Source of the DNA: Dactylis glomerata
Taxonomy: Eukaryota > Streptophyta > Magnoliopsida > Poales > Poaceae
Assembly (NCBI GenBank): GCA_007115705.1
Contig: QXEO01000143.1
Location: 1,420,072-1,484,071 of the forward strand
DNA: 64,000 nucleotides
Direction: 5' to 3'
Under the pieces are notes generated by a model that was not told where the DNA came from, made no database searches, and saw nothing but the letters and a program-made list of their open reading frames with translations. Positions 9,960 through 21,208 of this stretch are shown in pieces (position 1 is the stretch's first letter; each line of letters begins with the position of its first letter). The position numbers and the translations under genes were made by a program.

Positions 9960-12938
9960 CTCCCACTCACTTTCTTGTAAATACAAGTTTCTCCATAAGT
10001 TTTGACAAATCCAAACCCTTTGATAACTTCATCAAAACGGAGATTCCAACTTTGGGACGCTTGCTTCAGTCCATAGATGGATCGCTGAAGTTTGCATACC
10101 TTGTCAGCATCCTTAGGATCAACAAAACCCTTGGGCTGTACCATGTACAACTCTTCCTCAATGTTACCATTAAGGAACACGGTTTTCACATCCATCTGCC
10201 AAATTTCATAATCGAAAAATGCAGCAATTGCTAACATAATCCTAACAGACTTTAGCATCGCTATGGGTGAGAAAGTCTCATCGTAGTCAATTCCTTGAAT
10301 TTGTCGGAAACCTTTTGCGACAAGTCGTGCTTTATAGACGGTCACATTACCATCAGCGTCTGTTTTCTTCTTGAAAATCCATTTATTCTCAACGACCTTT
10401 CAGTCATTGGGAAGTTCCACCAAAGTCCATACTTGGTTTTCATACATGGATTCCATTTCGGATTTCATGGCTTCATGCCATTTGTTGGAATCTGGGCTCA
10501 TCATCGCTTCATCATACGTCGCAGGGTCATCGTTCTCAATAACGGCATTTACGATAAGATCACCGTACCATTCAGGAGTGGCACGTGTTCTTGTCGACCT
10601 GCGAGGTTCGGTAGCATCCTCTTTTGGAGTTTCATGATCTTCATCATTAGCTCCCCACTTCATTTGGTGAAGTCACCACCGGAACGGTTTCCGGCGCTGC
10701 GCCACTCGCCAATTCATGAAGAGGAGGTTCAATAACCTCATCGAGTTCTACCTTCCTACTATTCACACCTTTCGAGAGAAACTCCTTCTCCAAAAGGGAT
10801 CCGTTCTTAGCAACAAACACTTTTCCTTCGGATCTGTGATAGAAGGTGTACCCAATTGTTTCTTTAGGGTATCCTATGAAGACGCATTTTTCCGCTTTGG
10901 GTTCGAGTTTATCAGGCTGAAGTTTCTTCACATAAACATCGCATCCCCAAACTTTTAGAAATGACAGCTTAGGTTTGTTTCCAAACCATAATTCATACGG
11001 TGTCGTTTCAACGGATTTAGATGGAGCCCTATTTAAAGTGAAAGCGGCTGTTTCTAGCGCATAACCCCAAAAAGATAGTGGCAGATCTGTAAGAGACATC
11101 ATAGACCGAACCATATCCAATAAAGTACGGTTACGACGTTCGGATACACCATTTCGTTGTGGTGTTCCAGCGGGAGTGAGTTGTGAAACTATTCCATATT
11201 CTCTCATATGTGTGCCAAACTCATAACTAAGATATTCTCCTCCACGATCTGATCGTAGAAATTTAATCTTTCTGTTACGATGATTTTCTACTTCACTCTG
11301 AAATTCTTTGAACTTTTCAAACGTTTCAGACTTGTTTTTCATTAAGTAAATATACCCATATCTACTTAAGTCATCAGTGAAAGTAACAAAATAACGATAT
11401 CCACCACGCGCCGGCACACTCATAGGTCCACATACATCAGTATGTATGATTTCCAATAAGTCTGTCGTCCGTTCCATTGAACCGGAAAACGGCGTTCTAG
11501 TCATCTTGCCGATAAGACATGGCTCGCATGTCTCAAATGATTCATAATCAAGTGATTCCAGAAGTCCATCCGAATGAAGCTTCTTCATGCGTTTAACACC
11601 AATATGACCTAAACGGCAGTGCCACATGTATGCGGCTATATCATCATTTGACTTAATTCTTTTGGCATTCACGTTATGAATATGTGTTTCATCACTATCA
11701 AGATTCAAAAGAAATAAACCTTTCTTCTCAGGTGCATGTCCATAAAAGATATTATTCATATAAATCGAACAACCATTGTTCTCAGACTGGAATGAATAAT
11801 TGTCTCGCATCAAACAAGATCCGGATATAATGTTCATACTCAGCGCAGGCACCAAATAACATTTATTCAGGTTTAAAACTAATCCAGATGGTAAATGTAG
11901 AGGCAGCATCCTGACGGCGATCACATCAACTTTTGATCCATTGCCGACGCACATCATGACCTCATCCTTCGCAAGTTGCCGCTTATTCTTTAGCCCCTGT
12001 TTCGAGTTACATATGTGAGCAACTGAACCAGTATCAAATACCCAGGTGCTATTGCGACTACTAGTAAGGTACACATCAATAACATGTATATTATATATAC
12101 CTTTGTCAATCTTCCCGTTCTTCTTATCCGCCAGATACTTTGGGCAGTTGCGCTTGCAGTGCCCCGTTTCCTTGCAGTAAAAGCACTCAGTTTCAGGTTT
12201 AGGACCAGCCTTGGGTTTCTTCTCAGAACCGGCAACAGATTTGCCGTCCCTCTTGTTTCTTCCCTTGGACTTATTATCATTTCTACCTTTCTTGAAATTA
12301 GTGCTCTTATTGACCATCAACACTTGATGTTCCTTTTTGATCTCCACTTCTGCAGTCTTAAGCATTGAGAGAAGCTCGGGGAGAGACTTCCTCATGCCCT
12401 GCATGTCGTAGTTCATCACAAAGCCCTTGAAGCTAGGTGGGAGAGATTGGAGAACCCGATGTATTCCCAACTCATTGGGAATCGTTATTCCCAAAGAGAT
12501 GAGCTTATCGGCGTACCCAGACATTTTGAGTACGTGCTCACTAACGGAGCTGTTCTCTTCCATCATGCAGCTAAAGAACTTTTCTGAAGCATCATAACTC
12601 TCTACGGCAGTATGGGAGTCGAAGATCAGTTTCAACTCTCCCATTGTATCATAAGCGCTGCTGTTCTCGAAACGTTTTCGCAGCTCCGGCTCAAGTCCAT
12701 ACAGTATGCCGCAATGAACTAAACTGTGGTCCTCCTTACGAGTCAGAAAAACATTTTTCTCTTCATCGGGAGCATCTTCTGCAGGCGGGTTACCTAGCGG
12801 TGCCTCAAGCACATAGCCCTTTTGAGAGGCATTGAGAAGGATCCTCCAGTTAAGTGCCCAGTTGGTGAAGTTGCTACCGTTGGTGGCTAGTTTTTCTTTC
12901 TCTATGAACGCATTGAAATTTAGAGCAGGTGGTGCCAT

Positions 12939-14104
12939 GATCTACAAATTATTTGCAAAGTTAATTTAGACTAAGTTCATAATAGAATGAGTTCAGGTTA
13001 AATCAAATTCTATGTGAACTCCCACTTAAAAACAACATCCCTCCTAGTTTTCTTAAGTGACTACACGAACCAAATCCACTATACCGCAACCGATCATCAC
13101 GTGCAACGGTATAGTTTCAAAGGCGAACATCACCATGTTCATCATATCAACCATATGACTCATGTTTAACCTTTCGGTTCGTGTTCCGATGCCATGTCTG
13201 TACATGCTAGGCTCGCCAAGTAGAACCATAACATTTGCGTGTGTAAAACTGTCTTACACCTGTCGTATGTGAACGTAGAGTCTATCACACCCGATCATCA
13301 CGAGGTGTCTCGAAACGACGAACTTTCTTGACGGTGCATGTTATGGGAGAACACATTTTTATCTTGATATTTATGTGAGAGGGATCATCTTATAATGCTA
13401 CCGCACGATCAAATCTAAGCAGAATAAGATGCATAAAAGGATAAACATCACATGCATATATAATGTGATATGATATGGTCCTTCACGCATTCGATCTCCA
13501 TCTTGTGCGTCATGGTATGATCTACATCATTCCACCGGCGTAGCACCAAGATCCATGGCGCGCCACCTTGGTTGTCTTCCTCCATTACAATATATCACTT
13601 GGATATATATATTCGGCACGCAGGCCATTTAAATGTAAAGACAACCATATGGCTCCTGCCGGTTGTTTATAACTTACAAAAAGGATCATCGCATACAATT
13701 TGTAACATAAACAATTTAACCATATCACATCACATGCCCTACAAAAACAAGTTAGACGTTTCTAATTTGTCTTGCATATTTTACGTGGTTTGGGGCTTTC
13801 TAGGAAGAACCGTTCTTACCTACAAACATGAAACCACAACGATAATTAAAATATTATTAACAACTATTTGTAAAATAGATCATAACTATAGTGGGAGAAA
13901 CGTACACCCGCAAAGCCACATATGCCGAAGCATGTCAAGTGTGGGACAAGTCTCATGAACGCGGTCATGTAAGGTTAGTCTCGAGCAGCTTCAATCCCAC
14001 TATGCCACAATGATCCAAAATACAAAAAACAATTGCAATAACATGATCATCAACGCCCACATTCACATGTGTTCTAGCCGTGCATACCAACTACGCATAG
14101 ATAT
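12939..14104 (-). other. Long untranslated leader of the Copia element
   Basis: About 1.17 kb separates the primer-binding site from the gag ATG. I see no conserved ORF here; small frames are not supported by domains. Confidence 0.7.
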
Positions 14105-14117
14105 GGCTCTGATACCA
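14105..14117 (-). promoter_or_regulatory. Primer-binding site for initiator tRNA-Met
   Basis: On the element strand TGGTATCAGAGCC begins one base after the 5' LTR. It matches the complement of the 3' end of plant initiator tRNA-Met, the usual primer of Copia elements. Confidence 0.95.
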
Positions 14118-14118
14118 C

Positions 14119-15819
14119 TGATGGGTTCGTAGCATAGAAAACAAAAAATTTCCTATGCAAGAACACATAAACTAGCCAAGATACTCTACGAGGTGGTAGC
14201 AACGGAGACTAACCCTCGATGACCATAAGCGGGGATTACGTTCCCGCACAAACGTTGACGATGGAGAGTCGATGAAGACGCACGTAGTCGACGTAGTTGT
14301 TCACTTGACGTAGTCGATGTAGTGGTTCACTTGACGATCACAAGATCGTGTACACGGCGCCACAAGTGGCAGCGCCCCCGTGCTCGGTCACACGTACAGC
14401 TCGACGTCGACTCCTCCACGCCCTTGGTCCAGCGGGGCAGCGGAAGAAGGGATCCGCCGGACACTCCACCACACACTTTTCCAAGTGTATGAACTACGAA
14501 CTACAATTCCGGCAGAGCTTCGCTAAGCTGAGACGGATATTGGGCAGCAACTATGCGAGGGAGGGGAGGATCAAGAAGTGTATCACATGGAGGAGAGGGA
14601 GGGGTTTATATAGGGGAGGAGGGGGCAGCCCCCAAGGGGGGGTGCGCCGGCCCCAAGGAGGAGTTCCTCCTCCTCATCATGGTGGTAACCCCCTCTTCAT
14701 TCCCTTCATGGTGGTAACCCCCTCATCAACATGAGGTAACCCCCATTTTAATTTTGCATGACATTCATGCTAATTAAAATTCATACTTATTGATTTAATA
14801 AAACATTTTTATTTCTTTAATATTTGTTAATTCATTCAATTAACAAACATTAACAAATACACCCTTGAGTTATTTCGATATCCCGAAACAGTTTTGGTGC
14901 TTTTCTGAAACAACCCTTATGCTGTCTTGTAATTCGATCGGAGTATCGTATCCACTCAAAAACGACGGCGAACCTTCAGTGTGTCACCCTACGGTTCCTG
15001 AATAACGTGGACATGATTGAGACTCCTCTCCGATCAATAATCAACAGCGGGATCTGGAAATCCATGATGACTCCCACTTACTTAACGATGAACTAGTGAT
15101 CGTGTGAACCAATAACGAACATAGTTAATTCCTTTTGTCTCGCGATATTATTACTTGTCCGAGATCTGATCATTTGGTATCAACCATACCTAGTTCGATC
15201 TCGTTCCCGACAAGTCTCTTTACTCGTTCCGTGATAATGCATTCCTGTGACCTAGTCACATGCTTGCAAGCGATTCTAATGCAATATCACCGAGAAGGGC
15301 CCAGAGAATATCTTCCCGTCATCGGGTCGGACAAATTCCACTCTTGATCCATGATCCTCAACTAATACTTTCAGAATACCCAAATCAACCTTTATAATCA
15401 CCCTGTGATGGTGTGACGTTTGATATCATCAAAGCACTCTTCCGGTATCAGTGATTAACATGATCTCATGGTCTGAGGATTAGAACTATTTCGTATGAGT
15501 TTGATATAGCAATGAACTTGATGACTTGATCGTATTGCTATTCGTACTATGGGTGTGAGTGTTCATCACATCATTCTTCTAATGATATGACCCCGTTATT
15601 AACAACATCCAATGTTCATGATCAGGAAACCTTGATCATCGGTTAATCAATGAGCTAGTATAAAAGAGAGGCTTTACTAGGAACCCTTTTAGTTTATTAA
15701 TCACACAAGTATTAATGTTTCCGATTAATACAATTCTAGCATGAGAAATAAAGATCTATTATGAACACGGAATAATATAATAACAACTTTATTATTGCCT
15801 CTCGGGCATATTCCTTTCA
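14119..15819 (-). repeat. 5' LTR of the Copia element
   Basis: This is the right-hand 1701-bp LTR, which is the 5' LTR because the element is on the minus strand. It carries TG...CA ends and is followed by the TCCCA duplication (15820-15824). Promoter and polyadenylation signals would lie here; I did not assign them. Confidence 0.95.
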
Positions 15820-15970
15820 TCCCATGGTGGAGTGCTTCAGGTAGACAAGGTAAAGCGTCGCCGCTCGCCACCTTGAAGGTCATGTTCTTCATTGGCTGAT
15901 GTAGCTTACAATTTGTCATCTCCCTAACATCATCCACGGGGTAGCGAGACCCCGGTGCATCATCGATAAT

Positions 15971-16066
15971 CCGTGCATCATGCTCATCAGCTGGGACCTC
16001 CGTGGAAGCCACGCTAATCCGTGCATCATGCTCATCAGCTGGGACCTCCTTGGAAGCCACGCTGCT
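15971..16066 (-). repeat. 48-bp in-frame tandem duplication in ORF2
   Basis: Two consecutive 48-bp units, each starting CCGTGCATCATGCTC, encode two 16-residue repeats (core STEVPADEHDARI / SKEVPADEHDARI) in the CACTA-1 ORF2 remnant. The length is a multiple of three, so the frame was kept. Confidence 0.9.
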
Positions 16067-17547
16067 TCTCCGCTGACTATTAAGATCCAATGCTGGATCT
16101 TCCCGCAGCCAAGATCCGCCTCCCTGGCTAAGTTGATGCATAATCCTCTTCATGTCGGCTAATTCACGTTCTACCTTGCCGATCCGATCTGCTTCCCGAT
16201 CCTTCTTTCTCTTACGGCTTTTGTAACCGTACGGATCTTCGTGCTAGGAAAACCCTTCCTTCCATGGAACACCGGCACCTTTGCCTCTTGTTCGTCCTGT
16301 GTGTTCAGGATCCCTGAGGGCGTGTGTCAGCTCGTCGTTCTCTCGGTCGACACGGATCAATCCCGCTTGAGCATCCTCCATTGCCTTAATAAGTTTTGCT
16401 ATGGGAGTAAAGGTCTGTTTCCGATAAACACACTCCCCTGTTGCTAGGCCTAACGATCCTCCATATCCGTACCACCAGTGCTTGGCCCTTTCGGGCCATC
16501 CCTCTGTACCTAGAGTGATTTCTTTATTCCTCAGCTCATTCTCCATAGCTTCCCACTTAGGCACTACACTCTTGTAGCCGCCTGGCCCCAAAATATGGTG
16601 ATGTGCCTTCTTCTCAACATTTGCCTTATTTTTTCCGACATTTCCTTGGCTCTCTCAGAAGCCTTAAATGCCACAAATTCAAGCCACTGTTGTCTCAACT
16701 TCTCGTATGCTCCTTCGAATACTGGAGTTTTCTCTTTCGCGATATACTTCGCGTATAACATTTTCTTGAAGCCCCGGAATGCTTCACCCATCTTCTTGAG
16801 AGCGTACTATTTGACTATCCTTCTCCTTTCACGTCCACCCAGAATTTCATTACCATCATCATCCATCTTGGAGTACTCCGGAGGTAGAATGAAATTTGCC
16901 ATGAGCTTCCTCCAAAGATATTTCTTGGATCTTTTGTTCACAAAAGTAGCTCCAAGACGTGCCTTCTTTGGCTCATTCCATTCTTGAACCGTGATCGGGA
17001 TCATGTCCCTAACAATCACCCCGCATTGATTTATAAATTTTCTTGCGTGCTATTTTGGCTCCAACGGTTTGCCATCTGGAGATACTACATCGATGCTCAG
17101 CTTCTGATTCGCATTCAACTTTTGGCTCGGACCTTGTTTAGAATACGATTTGCTCGATCTGGAGGGCTAAAAAAAGAAATAGTCGTTAATACATATATGC
17201 ATATTCCCTTCGTATCACCAAAAGCTAAATCTATATAACTCGCCATCGGCGTTTGTTTGCAATTGCCGTTCGGCATCGGTGTTTGTTTGCCCTTCGTCGT
17301 CAAACGTTTCTATCTCCATTCCGTCACCGGAAGGGTTAAGAAATGATGAAACATCTTCTTCACGTTTATCTTCTCCGGCACCTTCTCGGCCGGCATCTTC
17401 TCCGACAGCTATGCCGAGGTCTTCTCGGTAGGCACCTAGTTGAGGCACATACACGTGCTCACCGTGTATCATGCCCAATATGTATTCTTCAGGTTGGTAT
17501 GGGTCATTTTCACCGTCCATGTCTCTTCTAAAGACAGGTTAAACAAG

Positions 17548-18065
17548 TTAGTGACACATATTTGATTAATAACCAAAAAAACGGGGGCATTGGCCGGGCG
17601 CCGACGCGGTGGGGGAAGAACCCCTCACCGCATCGGCGCCCGGCCAACGCCCCCTTTTAGTATACATATTTGATCAATAACCAAAAAAAAGGGGCGTTGG
17701 CCGAGCGCCGACGTGGTGGGGAAAGACCCCCTCACCGCGTCGGCGTCCGGCCAACGCCACCATTTGGTACATATATTTGATCAATAAGCAAAAAAAAGGG
17801 GGGCGTTAGCCGGGCGCCGACGCGGTGGGGGAAGACCCACTCACCGCGTCGGCGCTTGGCCGGGCGTTGGCCGAGCGCCGACGCGGTGGGGGGAAGACCC
17901 CCTCACCGCGTCGGCGTCCGGCCAACGCCCCCATTTGGTACATATATTTGATCAATAACCAAAAAAGGGGGCATTGGCTGGGCGCCGACACGGTGGGGGA
18001 AGACCCCCCCCCCCACCGCGTCGGGGTCTCCCCCCACCGCGTCGGCGCCCGTCCAACGCCCCCAT
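17548..18065. repeat. Tandem array of palindromic GC-rich units
   Basis: Four to five units share a short AT stretch (ACATATTTGATCAATAACC, at about 17548, 17664, 17770 and 17939) followed by a long inverted repeat: GGCCGGGCGCCGACGCGGTG, a short spacer with CCCCTCACC, then the reverse complement CGTCGGCGCCCGGCC. Unit spacing is about 106-170 bp and one unit contains an extra half-palindrome. Each could fold into a strong hairpin. The array lies between the GC-rich leader and the ATG of CACTA-1 ORF2, probably in a leader intron. Confidence 0.9.
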
Positions 18066-18079
18066 ATGTACATTTTTCT

Positions 18080-18300
18080 AACTAACTAAACTAACTAAAA
18101 TTCCTAACTAAAAATTCTTAGTAAAAATGCTAAGTATAAAAGCTAACTAACTATGCTAAGTTCAAAATCTAACTAAAAAAGCTAACTAAAAATGTTAAGT
18201 ATAAAATGCTAACTAAAAATGCTATAACTAAAATTCTATAACTAAAATGCTATAACTAATTTCTAACTAAAATGCTATAATAAAATTCTAACAAAAATAA
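18080..18300. repeat. Degenerate TAACTAAAA tandem repeat
   Basis: This AT-rich stretch is built from variants of CTAACTAAAATGCTA. A similar TTAGTTAGAATTAG-rich stretch sits at the equivalent place in CACTA-2 (about 53000-53075), just before the ORF2 start exon. Confidence 0.8.
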
Positions 18301-18707
18301 AAGGCCGACGGTGGTGTATGGTGCTCACAGGCGGCGGGCTTGTGCTCACGGGCGGCGGCGGTGCTCACGGGCGTGGATGACAGCGGCGCTACGGCGGCGG
18401 GCTTGGTGCTCACGGGCGTGCGCGTCGGAGGGCAGAGGCGGCCGGGCGGCGCGGCAGAGGCGACCGGGCGGCGACGGCAGAGAGGATGCCGGGCAGTGAC
18501 GGCAGAGGCGGCCGGGCGGCAACGGCAGACGGCGCGGGCGAAGGTGGCTCGGGCGCGCGGCGGCAGCGGCGACAGTGCCGGAGGCGTAGGCGCGGTCGAC
18601 GGCGGTAGAGCTTCGCTTCCGCGAGTGCTTTCTCTGTAACCGGCGCCTTCGTCTTCATCTCTGGATCGAGAATAGAGAAGGACTGGGGCGGTATGGCGTA
18701 TATATAT
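18301..18707 (-). promoter_or_regulatory. ORF2 promoter and GC-rich leader of CACTA-1
   Basis: A TATA-like run (TATATATA, 18698-18707) is followed on the minus strand by a GC-rich leader (18660-18301) containing internal GTGCTCACGGGCG repeats on the plus strand. The layout repeats cluster, TATA box, GC-rich leader, intron, ATG matches CACTA-2 (50783-53138). Promoter function is inferred. Confidence 0.6.
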
Positions 18708-18710
18708 CCC

Positions 18711-18895
18711 GGGACCTTTAGTCCCGGTTGGTAATGCGATCCGGGACTAAAGACCCTTTAGTCCCGGATCGTATTACCAACCGGGACTAAAGGCCGGTTG
18801 GTAAAGAGGCCCGGGACTAAAGGCCCATTTTGGGCGATTTCCAAATTTTGCGCGCGCAGGGCCTTTAGTCCTGGGCCGTTTCACCGACCGGGACT
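18711..18895. repeat. Internal CCGGTT repeat cluster of CACTA-1
   Basis: Inverted copies of TTTAGTCCCGGTTGGTAA and CCGGGACTAAAG lie about 4-190 bp from the ORF2 TATA box. They have the same core as the terminal cluster at 2998-3160, but here they are internal. The same internal placement occurs in CACTA-2. Confidence 0.88.
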
Positions 18896-19381
18896 AAAAG
18901 ATGTTTTGAATAAACTTAATAAATTGCAATTCATATCTTGACTGAAAATTCGAATTAAATTTCTGAGAAATCTACAACTGGAAATCGAGTGATTCAAAAT
19001 CCTAAAAATCACAAATTTAAATATCTATCAAATGCCATTGTTCCCATATTTATATGATAATCCAATAATTTTACATAATTAAAATACTCCAAATATGCTT
19101 ATAGAAACTTTGAAAATTCATATCTAAAGATTTACAAATCTAAATTTAGTGAAACCAATTGTATTAGTCTTGTTTTAAATTTATCTACAAAATAATGTTG
19201 GTCTTGTTTCCTGAAAACAATTAGAAAAAATATTCATGAATTGCTCATTTTATTTGTTCATACACTTTGCTAAAATTTGAAATATGCTTAAATAAGGATG
19301 TATTTGTTACTTAGTAATTCATTATATAAGTATTAAACATTATGAACTTTCTTATTTAGATTTATAAACCTCTAATTTGTA

Positions 19382-20937
19382 TCTCTACTAATAATATTGC
19401 TACAGGTATGGTTCGTGGCTCGCAAGTACGCTTTCAATTCACGTAAAATACGTTTTTGTCCAATTTCTTTTTTCCAATTTTGCCCTCCCACCAAACATCA
19501 TAATACCAGAGATTGCCACCATACCGATTCGCTGGTCAAAGAAAACCACATCTTCTCTATCCTTTCGCCTGGGCAGACGGCAGCGCCGAGCCGGTGCGCA
19601 CACTCGCATGGCGATCGTTGCCGATGTTCTGCCGTCCTGGTCGCGGCCGAGAAGGGTGAGGCGGTGAGCGACGTGCTCCATGCGCCACTATCTTGCCGCA
19701 GATTAGAGGAGGGACGCCCGGGAGATCCTATGGTGCTCGAATGCGGCCGGAACAGGGGCAGGTCCACTGACCACAGACAAGGACCAGCGGGACGAGAAGA
19801 TGTGGCTGACGAGGTTTGGTTCTCTGCTCGCTGGAGAGCACACCTGGCGGGGAAGGGGAAGATCCGGTGCGGCCCACTCCCGATCAGATCTGGGTAAAAG
19901 TGGGATAGGGACGGGGGAAGAGAGAGAGAGATACGGACGGAGCGTGCTCGCTGCCTTGCTCTGCTACCATCGCAGCCCTGCAGCTGATTTACAAAGGATT
20001 CCCCGGATCTTGACCGACCCTGCTGGCTGCTGCGCGAGTACCCGATCCTCGCGGAGGACTACGAGCTGTACTAGGAGATCGAGCAGGGCGTCAGCGCCAC
20101 GGTCTACTGCGCGCTCTGCGGGACGCTTGACAAGATCGTGTCCGTCAAGGTGCTCGACTTCAGGCGAACCAACAGCAACCAGGTACTCGCGTTGTTTGGA
20201 AGAACAGAATCCATGAATTCAGATTTTTCAGCATCACTAGAAAATATCATGAATTTATGCCGAGTTACTTTCTTGTTTTCACCCATCTATTATAGGCTGT
20301 AGCCCCTGCTTGTCCCCCTTGTCTCCGTCCCTGGATCTAAGTATCATAGTCAATTACACAATGCTGCAAGTGCGTAGTGTGCAACCTACTCGTCTCGCTG
20401 GTTCCTGCCGCCGCCACTCATCGCAGTACAAGCCATGCTCCGCATGAACTTGTACCTCAATGGGAGAGACGTCTTCGATGGCACTGAATTACCTACAGCA
20501 AACGGCGCGCTCGGGAGATGGTGTATTCAAGGGCGTTTCTTGCCTGACAAGAGAGGATTTTCAATGTCTTTCTTTCTCATGGATTGCAATCCTTGGCGTT
20601 TTAGAAGTTGTGTATAGGGTTTTGATCTCCTTTTTGTGGGAGATTTTGATTTGTTTCTATCACTCACTTGTTGGTTAAGTTTCAAAGTTGATTGTGATGA
20701 TCAGGAGTGTTTTTTTTCACGTCAGAGAAATGGATCTCATCCATCTCATCACCGGAAGGTTGCTTAACAGAACACCCATTGCCGCTGCCTACTATAATAG
20801 CGTGCTATATTGTTTGATCGATGCTTGGTAGGTTCTGCAAAATCAAATTGGCAATGTGAATGCTGGCTCTAGGCAAGGTTATCAGATATGGTAACATATA
20901 TTTTAAATTTAGCGGCAGCGCGCGGGTATTTAGCTAG
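19382..20937 (+). mobile_element. Non-autonomous Helitron A
   Basis: The element starts TCTCTACTAATAATATTGC after A (19381) and ends TTTAGCTAG before T (20938), fitting the Helitron rule of 5' TC, 3' CTRR and insertion between A and T. The first 150 bp resemble the start of Helitron B (60924), with GTAAAATACG and CCCTCCCACCAAA blocks. The 3' subterminal CGCACGGG hairpin is altered here (GCGGCAGCGCGCGGG), so the hairpin is weak. No Rep/helicase gene is present. It carries captured gene fragments. Confidence 0.85.
20024..20182 (+). pseudogene. Captured exon of a STE20/GCK-like protein kinase
   Basis: The 53-codon frame reads as the start of a protein kinase domain: a LLREYPI / EDYEL lead-in, then the glycine-loop GVSATVY and the VSVKVLDF strand with the ATP-binding Lys. 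The GVSAxVxxAL and VAVKILDF-like spacing is typical of plant STE20-type kinases (the BLUS1 / fray group). A TAG at 20072-20074 interrupts the frame between the lead-in and the glycine loop. The fragment ends at AG|GT (20182/20183), an apparent original splice donor, so exon plus intron edge was captured. It lies inside Helitron A, which explains the acquisition. It cannot make a kinase. The kinase call rests on motif recognition by eye. Confidence 0.75.
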
Positions 20938-21208
20938 TATTCATAAATTGCTCATTTTATTTATTCATACACTTTGCTATAATTTGAAATATGCTCAAAT
21001 AAGGCTATATTTGTTATTAAAATGGTTTAGTAATTAATTATATAAGTATTAAACATTATTAACTTGCTCATTTAGCTTTATAAACATTATTAACTTGCTC
21101 ATTAATACTAAAATGCTTTAGTAATTCATGGTGATGCCATGGTGCACCCAAATATTGGAACAATACATTATATAAAATGTTTAATACTTGATTACACATC
21201 ATTACACA

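Larger units (their letters stand above)
7436..12938 (-). pseudogene. Copia gag-pol, interrupted
   Basis: The ATG at 12938 opens a 763-codon frame. Gag ends with a CCHC knuckle (CFYCKETGHCKRNC, about residues 252-265), then the protease motif DTGS, the HCRLGH pre-integrase zinc region, and an integrase core with IHTDVCGP, FTDDLSRYG and the GVSERRNRT region. A frameshift near 10650 moves the reading into the next frame. An in-frame TGA follows at about 10397-10399, after LVELPND. The RT runs from about 10396 to 9965, with ARLVAKGF and YGLKQASQSWN. It is then split by a solo LTR (8447-9959) and resumes with LYVDDI at about 8420. RNase H ends the protein: YIDASFDTD, YCDNNGAI and VADPLTKALP, stop at 7436. 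All domains are present; the breaks make this copy non-autonomous. Confidence 0.93.
5702..15819 (-). mobile_element. Copia LTR retrotransposon, full-length structure, defective
   Basis: Two 1701-bp direct repeats (5702-7402 and 14119-15819) bound the element. Both run TGATGGGTTCG to ATTCCTTTCA on the plus strand, so the element reads TGAAAGGAATATGCC on its own strand. Target duplication TCCCA is present at 5697-5701 and 15820-15824. A primer-binding site lies next to the right LTR, and gag, protease, integrase, RT and RNase H follow in that order, integrase before RT, which is diagnostic for Copia. It sits inside ORF2 of CACTA-1. A frameshift, a stop codon and a nested solo LTR prevent one continuous polyprotein. 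Confidence 0.95.
3417..17520 (-). pseudogene. CACTA-1 ORF2 with C-terminal Ulp1-like protease, decayed and split by a Copia element
   Basis: The coding exons run from the ATG at 17520 down to the stop at 3417-3419, interrupted at 5701/15820 by the Copia element. The order follows CACTA-2 ORF2: acidic N-terminus, IVQEW-like plant-transposase segment (about 17019-16244), RYPVDD motif (about 15950), Pro-rich repeats (5246-5470), RNLLDWYK region (about 4560), then spliced Ulp1-like exons. Damage includes an in-frame stop just upstream of 16791, frameshifts near 16600 and after 16244, and TGA at 4017-4019, in the codon after the protease His, where family members usually have Trp. At about 3680-3740 the catalytic Cys is followed by Arg instead of Gly. 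The last exon near 3420-3540 is still readable (IQEELAGLMLREV). In the active state it would act with the transposase; this copy is a pseudogene. Confidence 0.85.
18896..21208. other. AT-rich spacer of CACTA-1 with two tandem units split by a Helitron
   Basis: Non-coding spacer between the two CACTA-1 genes. The unit beginning TATTCATGAATTGCTCATTT (19231-19381) is repeated as TATTCATAAATTGCTCATTT from 20938. The Helitron 19382-20937 sits exactly at the junction of the two units. A further partial repeat of TAAACATTATTAACTTGCTC lies near 21070-21110. Confidence 0.75.

Noticed and set aside
17548..18065. Repeats with spacers that might suggest a CRISPR-like array.
   Set aside because: Units are long palindromes with near-identical spacers inside a plant transposon; neither the organism nor the structure fits CRISPR.
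19397..19897. 166-codon plus-strand frame at the start of Helitron A.
   Set aside because: Overlaps the Helitron 5' end, has no ATG-supported start with a domain, and is disrupted relative to any recognisable protein.
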